This document shows positions 9,070 to 17,907 of a DNA stretch of 50,376 nt, piece after piece. Positions within the stretch are counted from its first letter, which is position 1. Each line of letters opens with the position of its first letter. The notes beneath the pieces are model-generated. The model did not search any database, was not told where the DNA came from, and saw only the letters and a list, made by a program, of their open reading frames with translations. The translations under genes and the position numbers were made by a program. This DNA comes from an uncultured bacterium (lineage in GTDB: Bacteria > Hydrothermota > Hydrothermia > UBA1063 > CAJXJZ01): positions 1-50,376 of the forward strand of contig CAJXJZ010000009.1 in NCBI GenBank assembly GCA_913055745.1, read 5' to 3'.

Positions 9070-10136
9070 TTGAATGGGATGAAATCCTCTACGCTTTTAA
9101 CCCTTCTGATGAATGCAGAGAGCAATTTAATGATGTTGTCAAGGTCATCAAGATTAACAAGTTCACAGGGAGTGTGCATGTACCTATTTGGGATTGACAC
9201 AAGTCCTGTTGCAACACCCTCGCGCGTAAGTTGTATAGCATTGGCATCTGTTCCTGTTCCGCGCGGTATTGCTTCAATCTGATAGGGAATCTTTTCCTCC
9301 TCTGCGGTTTTCACTAAAAGTTCAAACACTTTTGGATTTATATTGGGTCCCCTTGCAATAACAGGTCCACCACCTACTTTTATATCACCAAATTTGTTCT
9401 TGTCCATTCCAGGGAAATCTGTTGCAAATGTAACATCCACTGCTATGCCTATGTCAGGAGCAACACGAAAGGCACTGGTTTTCGCTCCCCTTAGGCCTAC
9501 CTCCTCCTGCACAGTGGCAACAGCATATAAAGACACATTTAGACTTTTCGCTTCTTTTGCAAGTTCGCCTAAGGTTTCAAGCACTATAAAAGCACCCGAC
9601 CTATTATCAAATCCCCTCGCTATAGCCACTTCTTTCTGTAATCTTTCATAATAGTAATCTATTACAGCCGGTGCACCAACATCAACAATCTCTTCTGCTT
9701 CCTTTTTTGAAGATACCCCTATGTCAATATGCATCTGGTCAATATCAACTACCTTTTCCCTCTCAGCACCTCTTAAGAGATGAATGGGCTTTTTCCCCAC
9801 AACACCTTTAATAGTACCTTTCTTTCCCTTAATAACAACCCTTTGACCCTGTATTATCTGTGGATCCCAACCACCTATTGGTGCAAAGTGAAGATACCCT
9901 TTATCATCTATATAAGTTATCTGAAGACCTATTTCATCTATATGTCCTGCAAGCATTATCTTTGGCCTCTTGCCTTCATTTAGTACGGCTATGGAGTTGC
10001 CATGTAGATCACTTCTCACATCATCTGTATATTCCTTTGCCTTCTCTCTCCATATCCTTACAGTATCTTCCTCATATCCTGAAGGACCTGTGGCATTTAC
10101 GAGATTTTTAAGAAATTCCTCTCTTTCTCTTTTCAT
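9066..10136 (-). CDS. M42 family glutamyl/aminopeptidase
   Basis: A 356-residue cytoplasmic dinuclear-metal aminopeptidase of family M42 (TET-peptidase/FrvX-like), trimming peptides from the N-terminus. Metal and catalytic residues are visible in order: His65-x-Asp67 (AGHIDEIG), Asp177 (RGFDNRSG), Glu211-Glu212 (VQEEVGLRG), Asp234 (AVDVTFATD) and the C-terminal MHTPCE histidine. An AGGAGG site lies 4 bases before the ATG, and a promoter lies just upstream. It is first in the run leading into panBCD and the C25 protease, so two proteolytic genes flank the pantothenate genes; no functional link between them is obvious. Confidence 0.94.
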   Translation of the reverse strand: MKREREEFLKNLVNATGPSGYEEDTVRIWREKAKEYTDDVRSDLHGNSIAVLNEGKRPKIMLAGHIDEIGLQITYIDDKGYLHFAPIGGWDPQIIQGQRVVIKGKKGTIKGVVGKKPIHLLRGAEREKVVDIDQMHIDIGVSSKKEAEEIVDVGAPAVIDYYYERLQKEVAIARGFDNRSGAFIVLETLGELAKEAKSLNVSLYAVATVQEEVGLRGAKTSAFRVAPDIGIAVDVTFATDFPGMDKNKFGDIKVGGGPVIARGPNINPKVFELLVKTAEEEKIPYQIEAIPRGTGTDANAIQLTREGVATGLVSIPNRYMHTPCELVNLDDLDNIIKLLSAFIRRVKSVEDFIPFK

Positions 10137-10159
10137 ATATCCTCCTTGCGTTTTATATA

Positions 10160-10188
10160 ATTTTAAAGCAAACCCTAACTTTGAGCAA
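10160..10188 (-). promoter_or_regulatory. Promoter of the M42-panBCD-C25 run
   Basis: On the minus strand, TTGCTC (10183-10188), a 17-base spacer and TAAAAT (10160-10165). This predicts a short 5' leader of about 20 bases carrying the AAGGAGG ribosome site of the M42 gene. Confidence 0.6.
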
Positions 10189-10320
10189 ACAAAAACCTAA
10201 ATAATTGAACCATTTTAAAAGGTCAGTATTAAGTACTTTATGGAACATGGGCATTAAAAGATACGAAGGTGTGGGCACTTGAGTAATTTTAAAGGATTTT
10301 ATTTTACGCACTTTATAGAT

Positions 10321-10333
10321 TAAAATACCCATT
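10321..10333 (+). promoter_or_regulatory. Possible -10 box of accC, leaderless
   Basis: TAAAAT at 10321-10326 ends 7 bases before the accC ATG, with no Shine-Dalgarno sequence between. The hexamer at the -35 position (10298-10303, TTTATT) is weak. Confidence 0.4.
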
Positions 10334-11668
10334 ATGTTCAAAAGGGTATTGGTTGCAAATAGGGGTGAAATAGCACTAAGGGTCATTTATGCCCTTAAGG
10401 AATTGGGTATTGAATCAGTTGCTATATATTCTGAGGCTGATAAAGACGCCCTTCATGTTAATATTGCTGATTATGCTGTGTGTGTTGGCCCTCCCTCTCC
10501 AAAGGATAGTTATCTTAATATTCCAAGAATTATAAGCGCTGCAGAGGTCTCAGGTGTAGATGCCATACATCCTGGTTATGGGTTCCTTGCAGAAAATCCG
10601 GATTTTGCAGAGATTGTTGAAAAGGCAGGGTTTACATTTATAGGTCCATCAAGCGATGCTATAAGGCTCATGGGAGATAAGATTGAGGCCAAAAGGGTGA
10701 TGAAGGAGGCAGGGGTTCCCATACTTCCTGGTACTCTTGAGCCTGTTTCCACTTATGAAGAGGCAAAGTCCGTTGCGTTAGAGATAGGTCTTCCTATTAT
10801 AATTAAGGCGGCAGCCGGTGGTGGTGGAAGGGGCATGCGTGTTGTTGAAAACATAGAAGACCTAAAGACCCAACTTGAGATGGCCCAAAAGGAGGCAGAA
10901 GTAGCGTTCTCTGATGGTAGGGTTTATATTGAAAAGTTTATAAGAAGGCCAAGACATATAGAGGTGCAACTACTTGCAGATAAATACGGGAATATAGTTC
11001 ACCTTGGGGAGAGGGAATGCTCCATCCAGAGAAGGCATCAAAAACTCCTTGAAGAGAGCCCTTCGGTAGTGGTAGATGAAAAAACAAGAGAAAAACTCGG
11101 TGAGATTGCTAAAAAAGGAGCCTCTAAGATAGGGTATTACTCGGCAGGCACAATGGAGTTCATAAGGGATGAGGATGGAAATTTCTATTTCATGGAGATG
11201 AATACAAGGATTCAGGTGGAGCATCCTGTAACAGAGTGGGTTACTGGCATAGACTTAGTAAAGGAACAGATAAGAATAGCCTCCAATGAAAAACTATCCA
11301 TTACCCAAGATGATGTTAAACTTAAAGGACATGCCATTGAAGTGAGGGTCAATGCAGAAGACCCTGAAAAAAACTTTGCCCCATCCCCGGGTAAGATTAC
11401 CTTCCTTCATCTTCCTGGAGGACCTGGCATACGCGTTGATTCTGCAATTTATCATGGATATGTGATCCCATCAAATTATGACTCCCTTCTTGCTAAACTA
11501 ATAGCCCGCGGAAGGGATAGGAATGAAGCCATTGCCCGAATGAAAAGGGCTCTTTCTGAGTTTATAATAGAAGGGGTGAAGACTACATTGCCCTTGTATA
11601 AAAAGATTCTTGAGCACCCAGATTTTATTAAGGGTGATATTGATACACGGTTTTTAGAAAGACTCTGA
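10334..11668 (+). CDS. accC: Biotin carboxylase (acetyl-/acyl-CoA or pyruvate carboxylase subunit)
   Basis: AccC carboxylates biotin on its carrier protein using ATP and bicarbonate. The 444-residue sequence is standard: LVANRGEIALRV at the start, HPGYGFLAEN, the ATP-grasp glycine loop AAAGGGGRGM near residues 160-170, ERECSIQRRHQK, and the catalytic EMNTRIQVEHPVTE segment. Length is normal for the free subunit. No biotin carrier (accB) or carboxyltransferase gene is in the window, so whether it serves acetyl-CoA, another acyl-CoA or pyruvate is open. It heads a run with the lipid transporter genes mlaE and mlaF (stop/start overlap TGATG). Confidence 0.94.
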   Translation: MFKRVLVANRGEIALRVIYALKELGIESVAIYSEADKDALHVNIADYAVCVGPPSPKDSYLNIPRIISAAEVSGVDAIHPGYGFLAENPDFAEIVEKAGFTFIGPSSDAIRLMGDKIEAKRVMKEAGVPILPGTLEPVSTYEEAKSVALEIGLPIIIKAAAGGGGRGMRVVENIEDLKTQLEMAQKEAEVAFSDGRVYIEKFIRRPRHIEVQLLADKYGNIVHLGERECSIQRRHQKLLEESPSVVVDEKTREKLGEIAKKGASKIGYYSAGTMEFIRDEDGNFYFMEMNTRIQVEHPVTEWVTGIDLVKEQIRIASNEKLSITQDDVKLKGHAIEVRVNAEDPEKNFAPSPGKITFLHLPGGPGIRVDSAIYHGYVIPSNYDSLLAKLIARGRDRNEAIARMKRALSEFIIEGVKTTLPLYKKILEHPDFIKGDIDTRFLERL

Positions 11669-12420
11669 TGTTAAAATATCTGTATCTTGCAGCACGAGGC
11701 ACAGGTCAGGCGTTTATTCTATTATGGGACTCCATTCTATCACTTAGAGAATTAAGAAAAATTAAAAGGCCATTTGTTGAGCAACTTGAATTTTTTGGAA
11801 CAAGATCTCTTTTTCTTGTTGCACTTGCATCCTCATTTGTTGGAATGGTATCATCCGTTCAAACTGCTTATCAAATAAAGGATTACGCACCTTTAGACCT
11901 TCTTGGAATGGGGGTTGCAAAGGTTGTTATGATGGAACTCGGTCCTGTTATAACAGCCCTCATTGTTGCAGGAAGGGTTGGGGCTGGCATGGCAGCCGAA
12001 CTTGGCACCATGAGAATAACTGAACAGATTGATGCACTTGAGACATTGGGGATAGATTCTATAAGACATCTTATTCTTCCAAGATTACTCGCTGGCATTA
12101 TTATGATGCCCCTTTTAGTAGTCCTTGCTGACTTTGTATCTATAATGAGTTCGGCAATAGTTTCTGCACTTTATTTAGACATCCCTTTTTCAACCTTTTT
12201 TTCTGGAATAAGGATGTATTTTTATCCCATTGATCTTTTTGGGGGTCTTTTGAAGAGTGTTGCGTTTGGATTTCTAATAGCCTTTGTTTCAAGTTCTTTT
12301 GGATATTACGCAAAAGAGGGAGCAAAGGGGGTTGGTATTGCAACAACTCAGGCGGTTATGTACTCTTCTCTCTTTGTTCTTATGGCAGATTATATCCTTG
12401 GGGTTATTCTTTACGGATGA
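11668..12420 (+). CDS. mlaE: MlaE-family lipid ABC transporter permease
   Basis: A 250-residue inner-membrane permease of the MlaE/YrbE family, the membrane part of ABC systems that move phospholipids between inner and outer membranes. About five hydrophobic segments are visible, with family landmarks VALASSFVGMV, ALIVAGRVGAGMAAELGTMRITEQIDALETLG (cut here for length in the motif core MRITEQIDAL) and the C-terminal GYYAKEGAKGVG. The ATG overlaps the accC stop and the gene overlaps mlaF by four bases, so the three are one transcript. The periplasmic MlaD partner is not encoded next door. Confidence 0.93.
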   Translation: MLKYLYLAARGTGQAFILLWDSILSLRELRKIKRPFVEQLEFFGTRSLFLVALASSFVGMVSSVQTAYQIKDYAPLDLLGMGVAKVVMMELGPVITALIVAGRVGAGMAAELGTMRITEQIDALETLGIDSIRHLILPRLLAGIIMMPLLVVLADFVSIMSSAIVSALYLDIPFSTFFSGIRMYFYPIDLFGGLLKSVAFGFLIAFVSSSFGYYAKEGAKGVGIATTQAVMYSSLFVLMADYILGVILYG

Positions 12421-13148
12421 TTGAAGTTATCAATCTGAAAAAGAGATTCGGTGAAAAAGAAGTGTTAAAGGGGGTAAATCTCACCATTGAGGATGGGGAA
12501 GATATTGCCATACTTGGAAAAAGTGGTGAAGGTAAATCTGTATTTTTAAAGCATATTATAGGCCTTTTAAAGCCAGATGAGGGAAGTGTTTTGGTAGATG
12601 GAATAGATATCACAAAACTTTCAAAAAGGGAACTTTACCAAATAAGAAGGAGTTTTAGTTATGTTTTTCAGGGTGCTGCATTGTTTGATTCTTTGACAGT
12701 ATTTGAAAATATTGCACTACCTTTAAGAGAGCGTGCTTTCTCAGAGCGTGAAATTAAAGATAGGGTAAAAGAGGCTCTTTCCTTGGTTGACCTTGATGGA
12801 ATAGAAGAGTTATATCCTGCAGCATTATCAGGCGGGATGAAAAAAAGGGTTGGATTGGCGAGAGCGATTGTGTCAAAACCTCGGTATCTTTTGTACGATG
12901 AGCCTACAACAGGGCTTGATGTTATTACGGCATGGAGAATCAATAAGTTGATAAAAAAGATAAATAAAATGGAAGGCACAACAGGGATTCTTGTTACGCA
13001 TGATATAAGGGGCGCTCTTTATACATCAGATAAGATTGCCCTGTTAAGCGATGGCGTTATTGTAGAGATAATAGAAAGTTCAAGATACAAAGAGGCAAAA
13101 ACAGAAAAACTAAGAGAGTTTCTTGAGGCGGGTGGCTTTTTGGATTAG
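12417..13148 (+). CDS. mlaF: MlaF-family lipid ABC transporter ATPase
   Basis: The 243-residue ATPase partner of the MlaE permease. Walker A is GKSGEGKS at residues 34-41. The Q-loop (YVFQGAALFDS), the signature LSGGMKKR, Walker B LLYDEPTTGLD and the switch histidine (VTHD) all follow in order. The FDSLTVFENIALP stretch is typical of the MlaF/Mkl subfamily rather than of export ATPases. It overlaps mlaE by ATGA and ends convergently against the minus-strand gene at 13145, overlapping it by 4 bases, with no visible terminator. Confidence 0.94.
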   Translation: MIEVINLKKRFGEKEVLKGVNLTIEDGEDIAILGKSGEGKSVFLKHIIGLLKPDEGSVLVDGIDITKLSKRELYQIRRSFSYVFQGAALFDSLTVFENIALPLRERAFSEREIKDRVKEALSLVDLDGIEELYPAALSGGMKKRVGLARAIVSKPRYLLYDEPTTGLDVITAWRINKLIKKINKMEGTTGILVTHDIRGALYTSDKIALLSDGVIVEIIESSRYKEAKTEKLREFLEAGGFLD

Positions 13149-13897
13149 TAAAGGTTCAAAAATGTTATTCCCTTTTTAAGAACAAGAAAATATGGCGGTA
13201 TGGGCTTTTTTATCCCCTTAGGTTCCTTTGTAGCAATAAATATTTCTGGAAAAACCTCCTCTACTTTTTCCCTTGGGTCATCTGCAAGTATTAAAACTTT
13301 ACCAGGCAATATACCCCTTAGGTATTCTACCCTCTCTACGCTTGAAGACATGATAAAACTCAATGAATCCCTTATAGGTTCTATGCCTTCAAATTCTACA
13401 GTAGCATTATACCTATGAAAAAAATCAATATAATAAATAAGTTTTTCAGTGTTTTCCAATAACTCCTCATACAAATCTCTTTTGGGTACTACAAAGATTT
13501 TTTCAGGAACCGCTTTAAACTGCTTGAGAAAATAGAACATATGCACGAATTTTTTCTGGCTTTTGCCATCTTCCCCGACCTTACCCAAGAATACAACTAC
13601 ATAAGGCTTTTCTTTTAGAGTAAGCATGAGCATCCTGCGGAGGGCAAGTTTGCTTTCAGAGAGTTTATCAAAATCAGTAATGATTTCAACTCTAAGTGGG
13701 TTCTGCTTTTTTGCAAGAGATGAATGCTCTTTTCCATAAGTTGAGATATCACATGATGTTGTTTTAACCTGCATAGTCCAAAGGGGAATAAGTTGCTCTG
13801 CGAAAAAAAGAATAAGTACTATAAACAGTAAAAAAACTATACCTACGAAAAGATAGTTGACAAAATTGAAACTTGACTTACTCTTTAAGTTTGGCAT
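13145..13897 (-). CDS. Membrane-anchored protein of unknown function
   Basis: A 250-residue protein with one clear N-terminal membrane helix (about residues 16-37) after a short positive cytoplasmic tail; the remaining ~210 residues are predicted to be outside the inner membrane. The soluble part alternates beta-like segments (VEIITDF, PYVVVFLGKV, KVLILAD) with charged helices and looks like an alpha/beta fold, but I do not recognise a family. It overlaps the end of the DUF3108 gene by 20 bases and is last in the minus-strand run from 19580, which supports it as a real gene. Its position next to DUF3108 suggests an envelope role, as inference only. Confidence 0.65.
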   Translation of the reverse strand: MPNLKSKSSFNFVNYLFVGIVFLLFIVLILFFAEQLIPLWTMQVKTTSCDISTYGKEHSSLAKKQNPLRVEIITDFDKLSESKLALRRMLMLTLKEKPYVVVFLGKVGEDGKSQKKFVHMFYFLKQFKAVPEKIFVVPKRDLYEELLENTEKLIYYIDFFHRYNATVEFEGIEPIRDSLSFIMSSSVERVEYLRGILPGKVLILADDPREKVEEVFPEIFIATKEPKGIKKPIPPYFLVLKKGITFLNLY

Positions 13898-14600
13898 CAG
13901 ATGATGGGATATACTCTATCAATTTTGCCTTAAGCGTACCAAAATAGAGCCTACTACTAAAAGTTATTGGCAATCTTAAACTATCATAAGATATGAGTAT
14001 CTCTGCTTTTCCACCACCCTTTATAATCCCTCCGTCTAAATCTGGTATAAGGTCATAACACTTTGTTTTTACACCATTGTATCCGCATTTTTTTACACCT
14101 CGTACAAATATATGAACCTGTTTGTTCCGTCTATCAACATGATATGGCACAGTTATTGTATCCCCTGGATTTATATCCAATCTACGAATAAGGTAATAAA
14201 GGCCAAGAGGGTCTATAGCACCTTTTAAAAGTTTTTCCTTTTTTTTGCCTTTGGAATAAAGGGCAAAACCACTGTCTGGAAAATAGTTTATAACAAGAGA
14301 GTCCCTAAAATGACCCTCTTTGAGTTTTTTCTCATACTTTAAGGTATACATACTATCAGAAGAAATATAGGAATAAATGGTGTCCGCCACAGTAAATAAT
14401 GCACCCATGCCACGGGTTTCTGCAGTCATCCTAAGAACATATACATCCCTGCCCCTCAATGTATCTCTGCCAATTATTTCCATTTTAAGAATACCAAGGG
14501 GGAGAAATCCATAGGATACATCAAAAATAAGTTTCTCCCCCTTTTTAAACGGAGATGGCAAAAGAAAGGAAACTAATAGGTGAAAAATAAAAAGGTTCAA
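13878..14600 (-). CDS. DUF3108 domain exported protein
   Basis: A 240-residue protein with an N-terminal signal peptide (about residues 1-17) and a body matching DUF3108, a periplasmic/outer-membrane-associated beta-rich family of unknown role. Supporting stretches are GEKLIFDVSYGFLPLGIL near the mature N-terminus, MTAETRG, FTVADTIYSYI, IDPLGLYYLIRR and a C-terminal LRLPITFSSRLYFGTLKA. The only fitting start is TTG at 14600, overlapping the ackA stop (TTGA) with a GGAG-rich stretch just upstream. It is cotranscribed with ackA and overlaps the following unknown gene. Confidence 0.75.
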   Translation of the reverse strand: MNLFIFHLLVSFLLPSPFKKGEKLIFDVSYGFLPLGILKMEIIGRDTLRGRDVYVLRMTAETRGMGALFTVADTIYSYISSDSMYTLKYEKKLKEGHFRDSLVINYFPDSGFALYSKGKKKEKLLKGAIDPLGLYYLIRRLDINPGDTITVPYHVDRRNKQVHIFVRGVKKCGYNGVKTKCYDLIPDLDGGIIKGGGKAEILISYDSLRLPITFSSRLYFGTLKAKLIEYIPSSDAKLKE

Positions 14601-15904
14601 TGCATATTCTCCATCTCCTTCTTGTATGCAAGTTCTCTTAATTTATTTACATAATCAGGAGACTCAAAACTATAGGTGTATTTCTCTGGCACATCGTATG
14701 TTCCTTCCACAATGGCAACAACATCCTCTGTGAATACCATCTCCTCATCAGTCGGAATAACGAAGACCTTTACAGGTGAATCGTCCTTTGAGATTACAAA
14801 TTCTTTATTTCTACTTATGGCTTTATTATTTTTGTCTCTGTCAAGATATATACCAAGATTTTCAAGTCCAGAAAGCGCCTTTTCCCTTATTATAGGGCTT
14901 CTTTCTCCCACACCTGCTGTAAACACTATAGCATCAACCCTTCCAAGTACAGCATAATAAGCACCTATGTATTTTCGTATGCGGTATGCCTCCATTTCAA
15001 TAGCCAGTTTTGCGAGTTTATCCCCCTTCTCTGCTGCAATCTCAACATCCCTTCTGTCTGTGTACTTCCCTGTAATGCCAAAAATACCACTTTTCTTGTT
15101 GAGTATATAAAGAACCTCATCTGCCGTTATATTCTCCTTCTCCATAACATATGTTATAATGGCAGGATCAAGGTCTCCTGAGCGAGTTCCCATTATAAGA
15201 CCCTCAAGTGGAGTAAATCCCATAGAATGATCAACGGATTTCCCGTTTTTTATGGCTGTCATACTCGCACCGTTGCCAATATGACATGTGATGAGATTTA
15301 CCTCGTGCGCCTTCTTACCAAGCATTACAGCAGCCCTTCTTGAAACATAGAGGTGTGATGTGCCATGGAACCCATATTTTCTTACACCATAGGCCTCATA
15401 CCATCTCCTTGGCACTGCATAAAGGTATGCGTATTCAGGCATGGTTTGATGAAAGGCTGTGTCCATAACAGCAACATGAGGGACATTGGGCAAGACTTTC
15501 ATAGCCGCCTTTATACCCTTCACATTGGCAGGATTGTGAAGAGGGGCAAGAGAGGAAAGTTCGGTGAATGTCTTTATCACCTTATCATCTATTAGCACAG
15601 ATTTTGTAAACTCTTCTCCACCATGTACAACCCTGTGACCAACAGCATCAATCTCTGAAAGGTCTTTGATTACACCGTAATCAGGATGGGTTAATGTATC
15701 CATTATGAGTTTAATAGCCTCTTCATGGTCAGGACACTCATGGGATATCTTTACAGGATCCTTCCCAAAGGGTGTGTGCTTTATGAAAGAGTCTCCGATT
15801 GTCACCCTTTCTACAACCCCTTGAGCGAGTGGAACCTTCTCCTCCCAATCATAGACTTGATATTTAACAGATGAACTCCCACAGTTTAATGTTAGTATTT
15901 TCAT
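14597..15904 (-). CDS. ackA: Acetate kinase
   Basis: AckA interconverts acetyl phosphate and acetate with ADP/ATP in the cytoplasm. The 435-residue sequence shows the ASKHA fold signatures: LTLNCGSSSVKYQ at the N-terminus, GHRVVHGGE (phosphate-binding), VAVMDTAFHQTMP, KYGFHGTSH, CHIGNGAS and the C-terminal FTAGVGERSP. It is about 35 residues longer than usual because of a charged C-terminal extension after IPTDEEMVF. It follows ptb by three bases in a run that also holds buk, giving two acyl kinases in one transcript. Confidence 0.96.
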   Translation of the reverse strand: MKILTLNCGSSSVKYQVYDWEEKVPLAQGVVERVTIGDSFIKHTPFGKDPVKISHECPDHEEAIKLIMDTLTHPDYGVIKDLSEIDAVGHRVVHGGEEFTKSVLIDDKVIKTFTELSSLAPLHNPANVKGIKAAMKVLPNVPHVAVMDTAFHQTMPEYAYLYAVPRRWYEAYGVRKYGFHGTSHLYVSRRAAVMLGKKAHEVNLITCHIGNGASMTAIKNGKSVDHSMGFTPLEGLIMGTRSGDLDPAIITYVMEKENITADEVLYILNKKSGIFGITGKYTDRRDVEIAAEKGDKLAKLAIEMEAYRIRKYIGAYYAVLGRVDAIVFTAGVGERSPIIREKALSGLENLGIYLDRDKNNKAISRNKEFVISKDDSPVKVFVIPTDEEMVFTEDVVAIVEGTYDVPEKYTYSFESPDYVNKLRELAYKKEMENMH

Positions 15905-15907
15905 TTT

Positions 15908-16813
15908 TTATTTTCCTGCAACAAGAGCGGCAAGTGCTATGGAATAAAACTTTGAATCTTCACTGTCTGCCCTGGAAGTAAGTACACATGGAACATCTGT
16001 ACCTGTAACTACTGCTGCGATCTTGCCACCTGCAAGTTGCGTGGCTGTTTTGAAGAATACATTACCTGTCTCAATATTTGGAAAGATGAGGATATCAGCA
16101 TCACCTTCAAGCGGGCTATTAAGTCCCTTTATATCAAGACATTCTTTTGACACTGCAATATCAAGGGCAAGAGGACCATCAATGATAGCACCCTTAATTT
16201 GTCCACGCTCTCCCATAACCTTTAAAAGAGCCGCATCAATGGTAGACGGCATCTTTGGATTAACCTTCTCTACAGCACTTATTATAGCCACCTTCGGCAT
16301 GTCAATACCAAGGGCATTTGCCACCTCTATTGAATACTTTATCATCTCTATTTTCTGCTCAAGCGTTGGCTGGATAATGACTGCGACATCTGATACGACA
16401 AGGAGTTTATGGTGCATGGGAAATTCCACCACTGTAACATGTGATAGAACCCGTTTTTCTTTCAAAAGGCCTTCCTGTTTGTTTAAAATGGCGCGCATAT
16501 ATGTGGCTGTGTCCACAAGTCCTTTCATAAGGACATTACCCTTGCCTTCTCTAATAAGCCTTACCGCTACCTTTGCCGTCATCTTTGGGTCTTTCTCTTC
16601 AACTATCTCAAAATTGCTAATATCAACATCATGTTCCTTAGCAACTTCATTTATTTTATCCGGGTCTCCAACAAGGGTGACATCAACAATGCCCTCTTTA
16701 TATGCTCTTGATACCGCCTCTATGGTATGAGGGTCTTCCCCCCTTGCCACAACCAATCTTTTCTTCTCTCTACCCCTTATTACATCTAACATCTCATTAA
16801 GTCTTTTAATCAT
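15908..16813 (-). CDS. ptb: Phosphate butyryltransferase
   Basis: Ptb exchanges CoA for phosphate on butyryl- or branched-chain acyl-CoA, producing the acyl phosphate used by the neighbouring kinase. The 301-residue length fits Ptb rather than the longer Pta. Supporting stretches are RLVVARGEDPHTIEAV, GNVLMKGLVDTATYMRAIL, VVSDVAVIIQPTLEQK and PNIETGNVFFKT near the C-terminus, characteristic of the PTA/PTB superfamily. It sits 12 bases after buk and 3 before ackA. The acyl specificity cannot be read directly; the buk neighbour favours butyryl or branched-chain substrates. Confidence 0.9.
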   Translation of the reverse strand: MIKRLNEMLDVIRGREKKRLVVARGEDPHTIEAVSRAYKEGIVDVTLVGDPDKINEVAKEHDVDISNFEIVEEKDPKMTAKVAVRLIREGKGNVLMKGLVDTATYMRAILNKQEGLLKEKRVLSHVTVVEFPMHHKLLVVSDVAVIIQPTLEQKIEMIKYSIEVANALGIDMPKVAIISAVEKVNPKMPSTIDAALLKVMGERGQIKGAIIDGPLALDIAVSKECLDIKGLNSPLEGDADILIFPNIETGNVFFKTATQLAGGKIAAVVTGTDVPCVLTSRADSEDSKFYSIALAALVAGK

Positions 16814-16825
16814 TTTAAACCTCCT

Positions 16826-17896
16826 CTAATTATAAATCTTTGCCTTTTCTTCACCTTTTAATACCCTGAGCGCTCCTTCCATAAGCGCCTGCATCTCATC
16901 CTCCCCAGGAAATACCATAACCTGTGCAATAAATGATACCCGCTCCTTAATCCATGAGACAAACATCTCATCATAGGCAAGACCACCTGTTATTACGATG
17001 GCATCTACATCGCCACCTGTTACAGGAGCCATCATACCTATCCACTTGGCAATATTGTAAGCCATAGCCCGGTAAATAAATTCAGCATGTTTATCACCAT
17101 TTTTAACACGTTCTTCAACCTCTCTCATATCATTAGTGCCAAGATGGGCTACAATACCACCTTTGCCTGCCAATTTCTTCTTCCATTCCTCTTGGGTGTA
17201 CCTTCCACTCATAGCAAGACTTAATGTATCCCAAACAGGCAAAGAGCCTGCCCTTTCAGGCGCAAAAGGGCCATCTCCATTTAAGGCATTGTTTACATCC
17301 ACTACCTTTCCCTTTCTGTGCATCCCTATGGAAACACCTCCCCCCAGATGAACAACAATGAGATTTACATCTTCGTATGCTTTGCCTAATGCCTTTGCCG
17401 CCTTTCTTGCAACTTGCTTCTGATTTAGGGCATGAAATATAGACCTTCTCTTTATCTCAACAAGACCTGTAACCTTTGCTATCTCATCCATCTCATCAAC
17501 AACAACTGGGTCAACAATAAATGCGGGAATACCGAGTGGCTTTGCAATTCTATAGGCAATAATACCACCTAAGTTTGATGCATGCTCTCCTTGAAGGCCG
17601 TTTTTCAAATCCTCAACCATCTTTTCATTTACCTCGTATGTACCACCTGGTATGGGCTTTAAAAGGCCACCCCTTCCAACCACAGCATCAAGTTCTTTGA
17701 GTTTTACATCATGCTCATTTAACCATTTTTTCACAACATTTATACGAAAGTCTAACTGGTCAATTATCCTCTTATACTGCTTTATCTCATCTACAGGATG
17801 CTTTATGTTGTCCTTCTTCAAAAGATTGCCATCTTCATAAATGGCAATCTTTGTAGATGTTGAACCCGGATTTATAACGAGTATCTTGTAATTCAT
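16826..17896 (-). CDS. buk: Butyrate kinase
   Basis: Buk forms ATP from butyryl (or isobutyryl) phosphate. The 356-residue ASKHA-family protein has the ATP/phosphate-1 loop INPGSTSTKIA near residues 7-17, VGRGGLLKPIPGG, HASNLGG, VHLGGGVSIGMH and the C-terminal TGGLAYDEMF, all characteristic of butyrate rather than acetate kinase. Length is normal. It follows the Sua5-phosphatase gene by 11 bases and precedes ptb, the classic ptb-buk pairing with buk first here. Together with a 2-oxoacid:ferredoxin oxidoreductase elsewhere in the window it would give ATP from branched-chain 2-oxoacids, as inference. Confidence 0.94.
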   Translation of the reverse strand: MNYKILVINPGSTSTKIAIYEDGNLLKKDNIKHPVDEIKQYKRIIDQLDFRINVVKKWLNEHDVKLKELDAVVGRGGLLKPIPGGTYEVNEKMVEDLKNGLQGEHASNLGGIIAYRIAKPLGIPAFIVDPVVVDEMDEIAKVTGLVEIKRRSIFHALNQKQVARKAAKALGKAYEDVNLIVVHLGGGVSIGMHRKGKVVDVNNALNGDGPFAPERAGSLPVWDTLSLAMSGRYTQEEWKKKLAGKGGIVAHLGTNDMREVEERVKNGDKHAEFIYRAMAYNIAKWIGMMAPVTGGDVDAIVITGGLAYDEMFVSWIKERVSFIAQVMVFPGEDEMQALMEGALRVLKGEEKAKIYN

Positions 17897-17907
17897 ACCA
17901 TCCTCCT

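Noticed and set aside
16023-16730. A 235-codon open frame opposite ptb
   Set aside because: It is the antisense shadow of a clear phosphate butyryltransferase; its serine/threonine-rich composition reflects the complementary strand.
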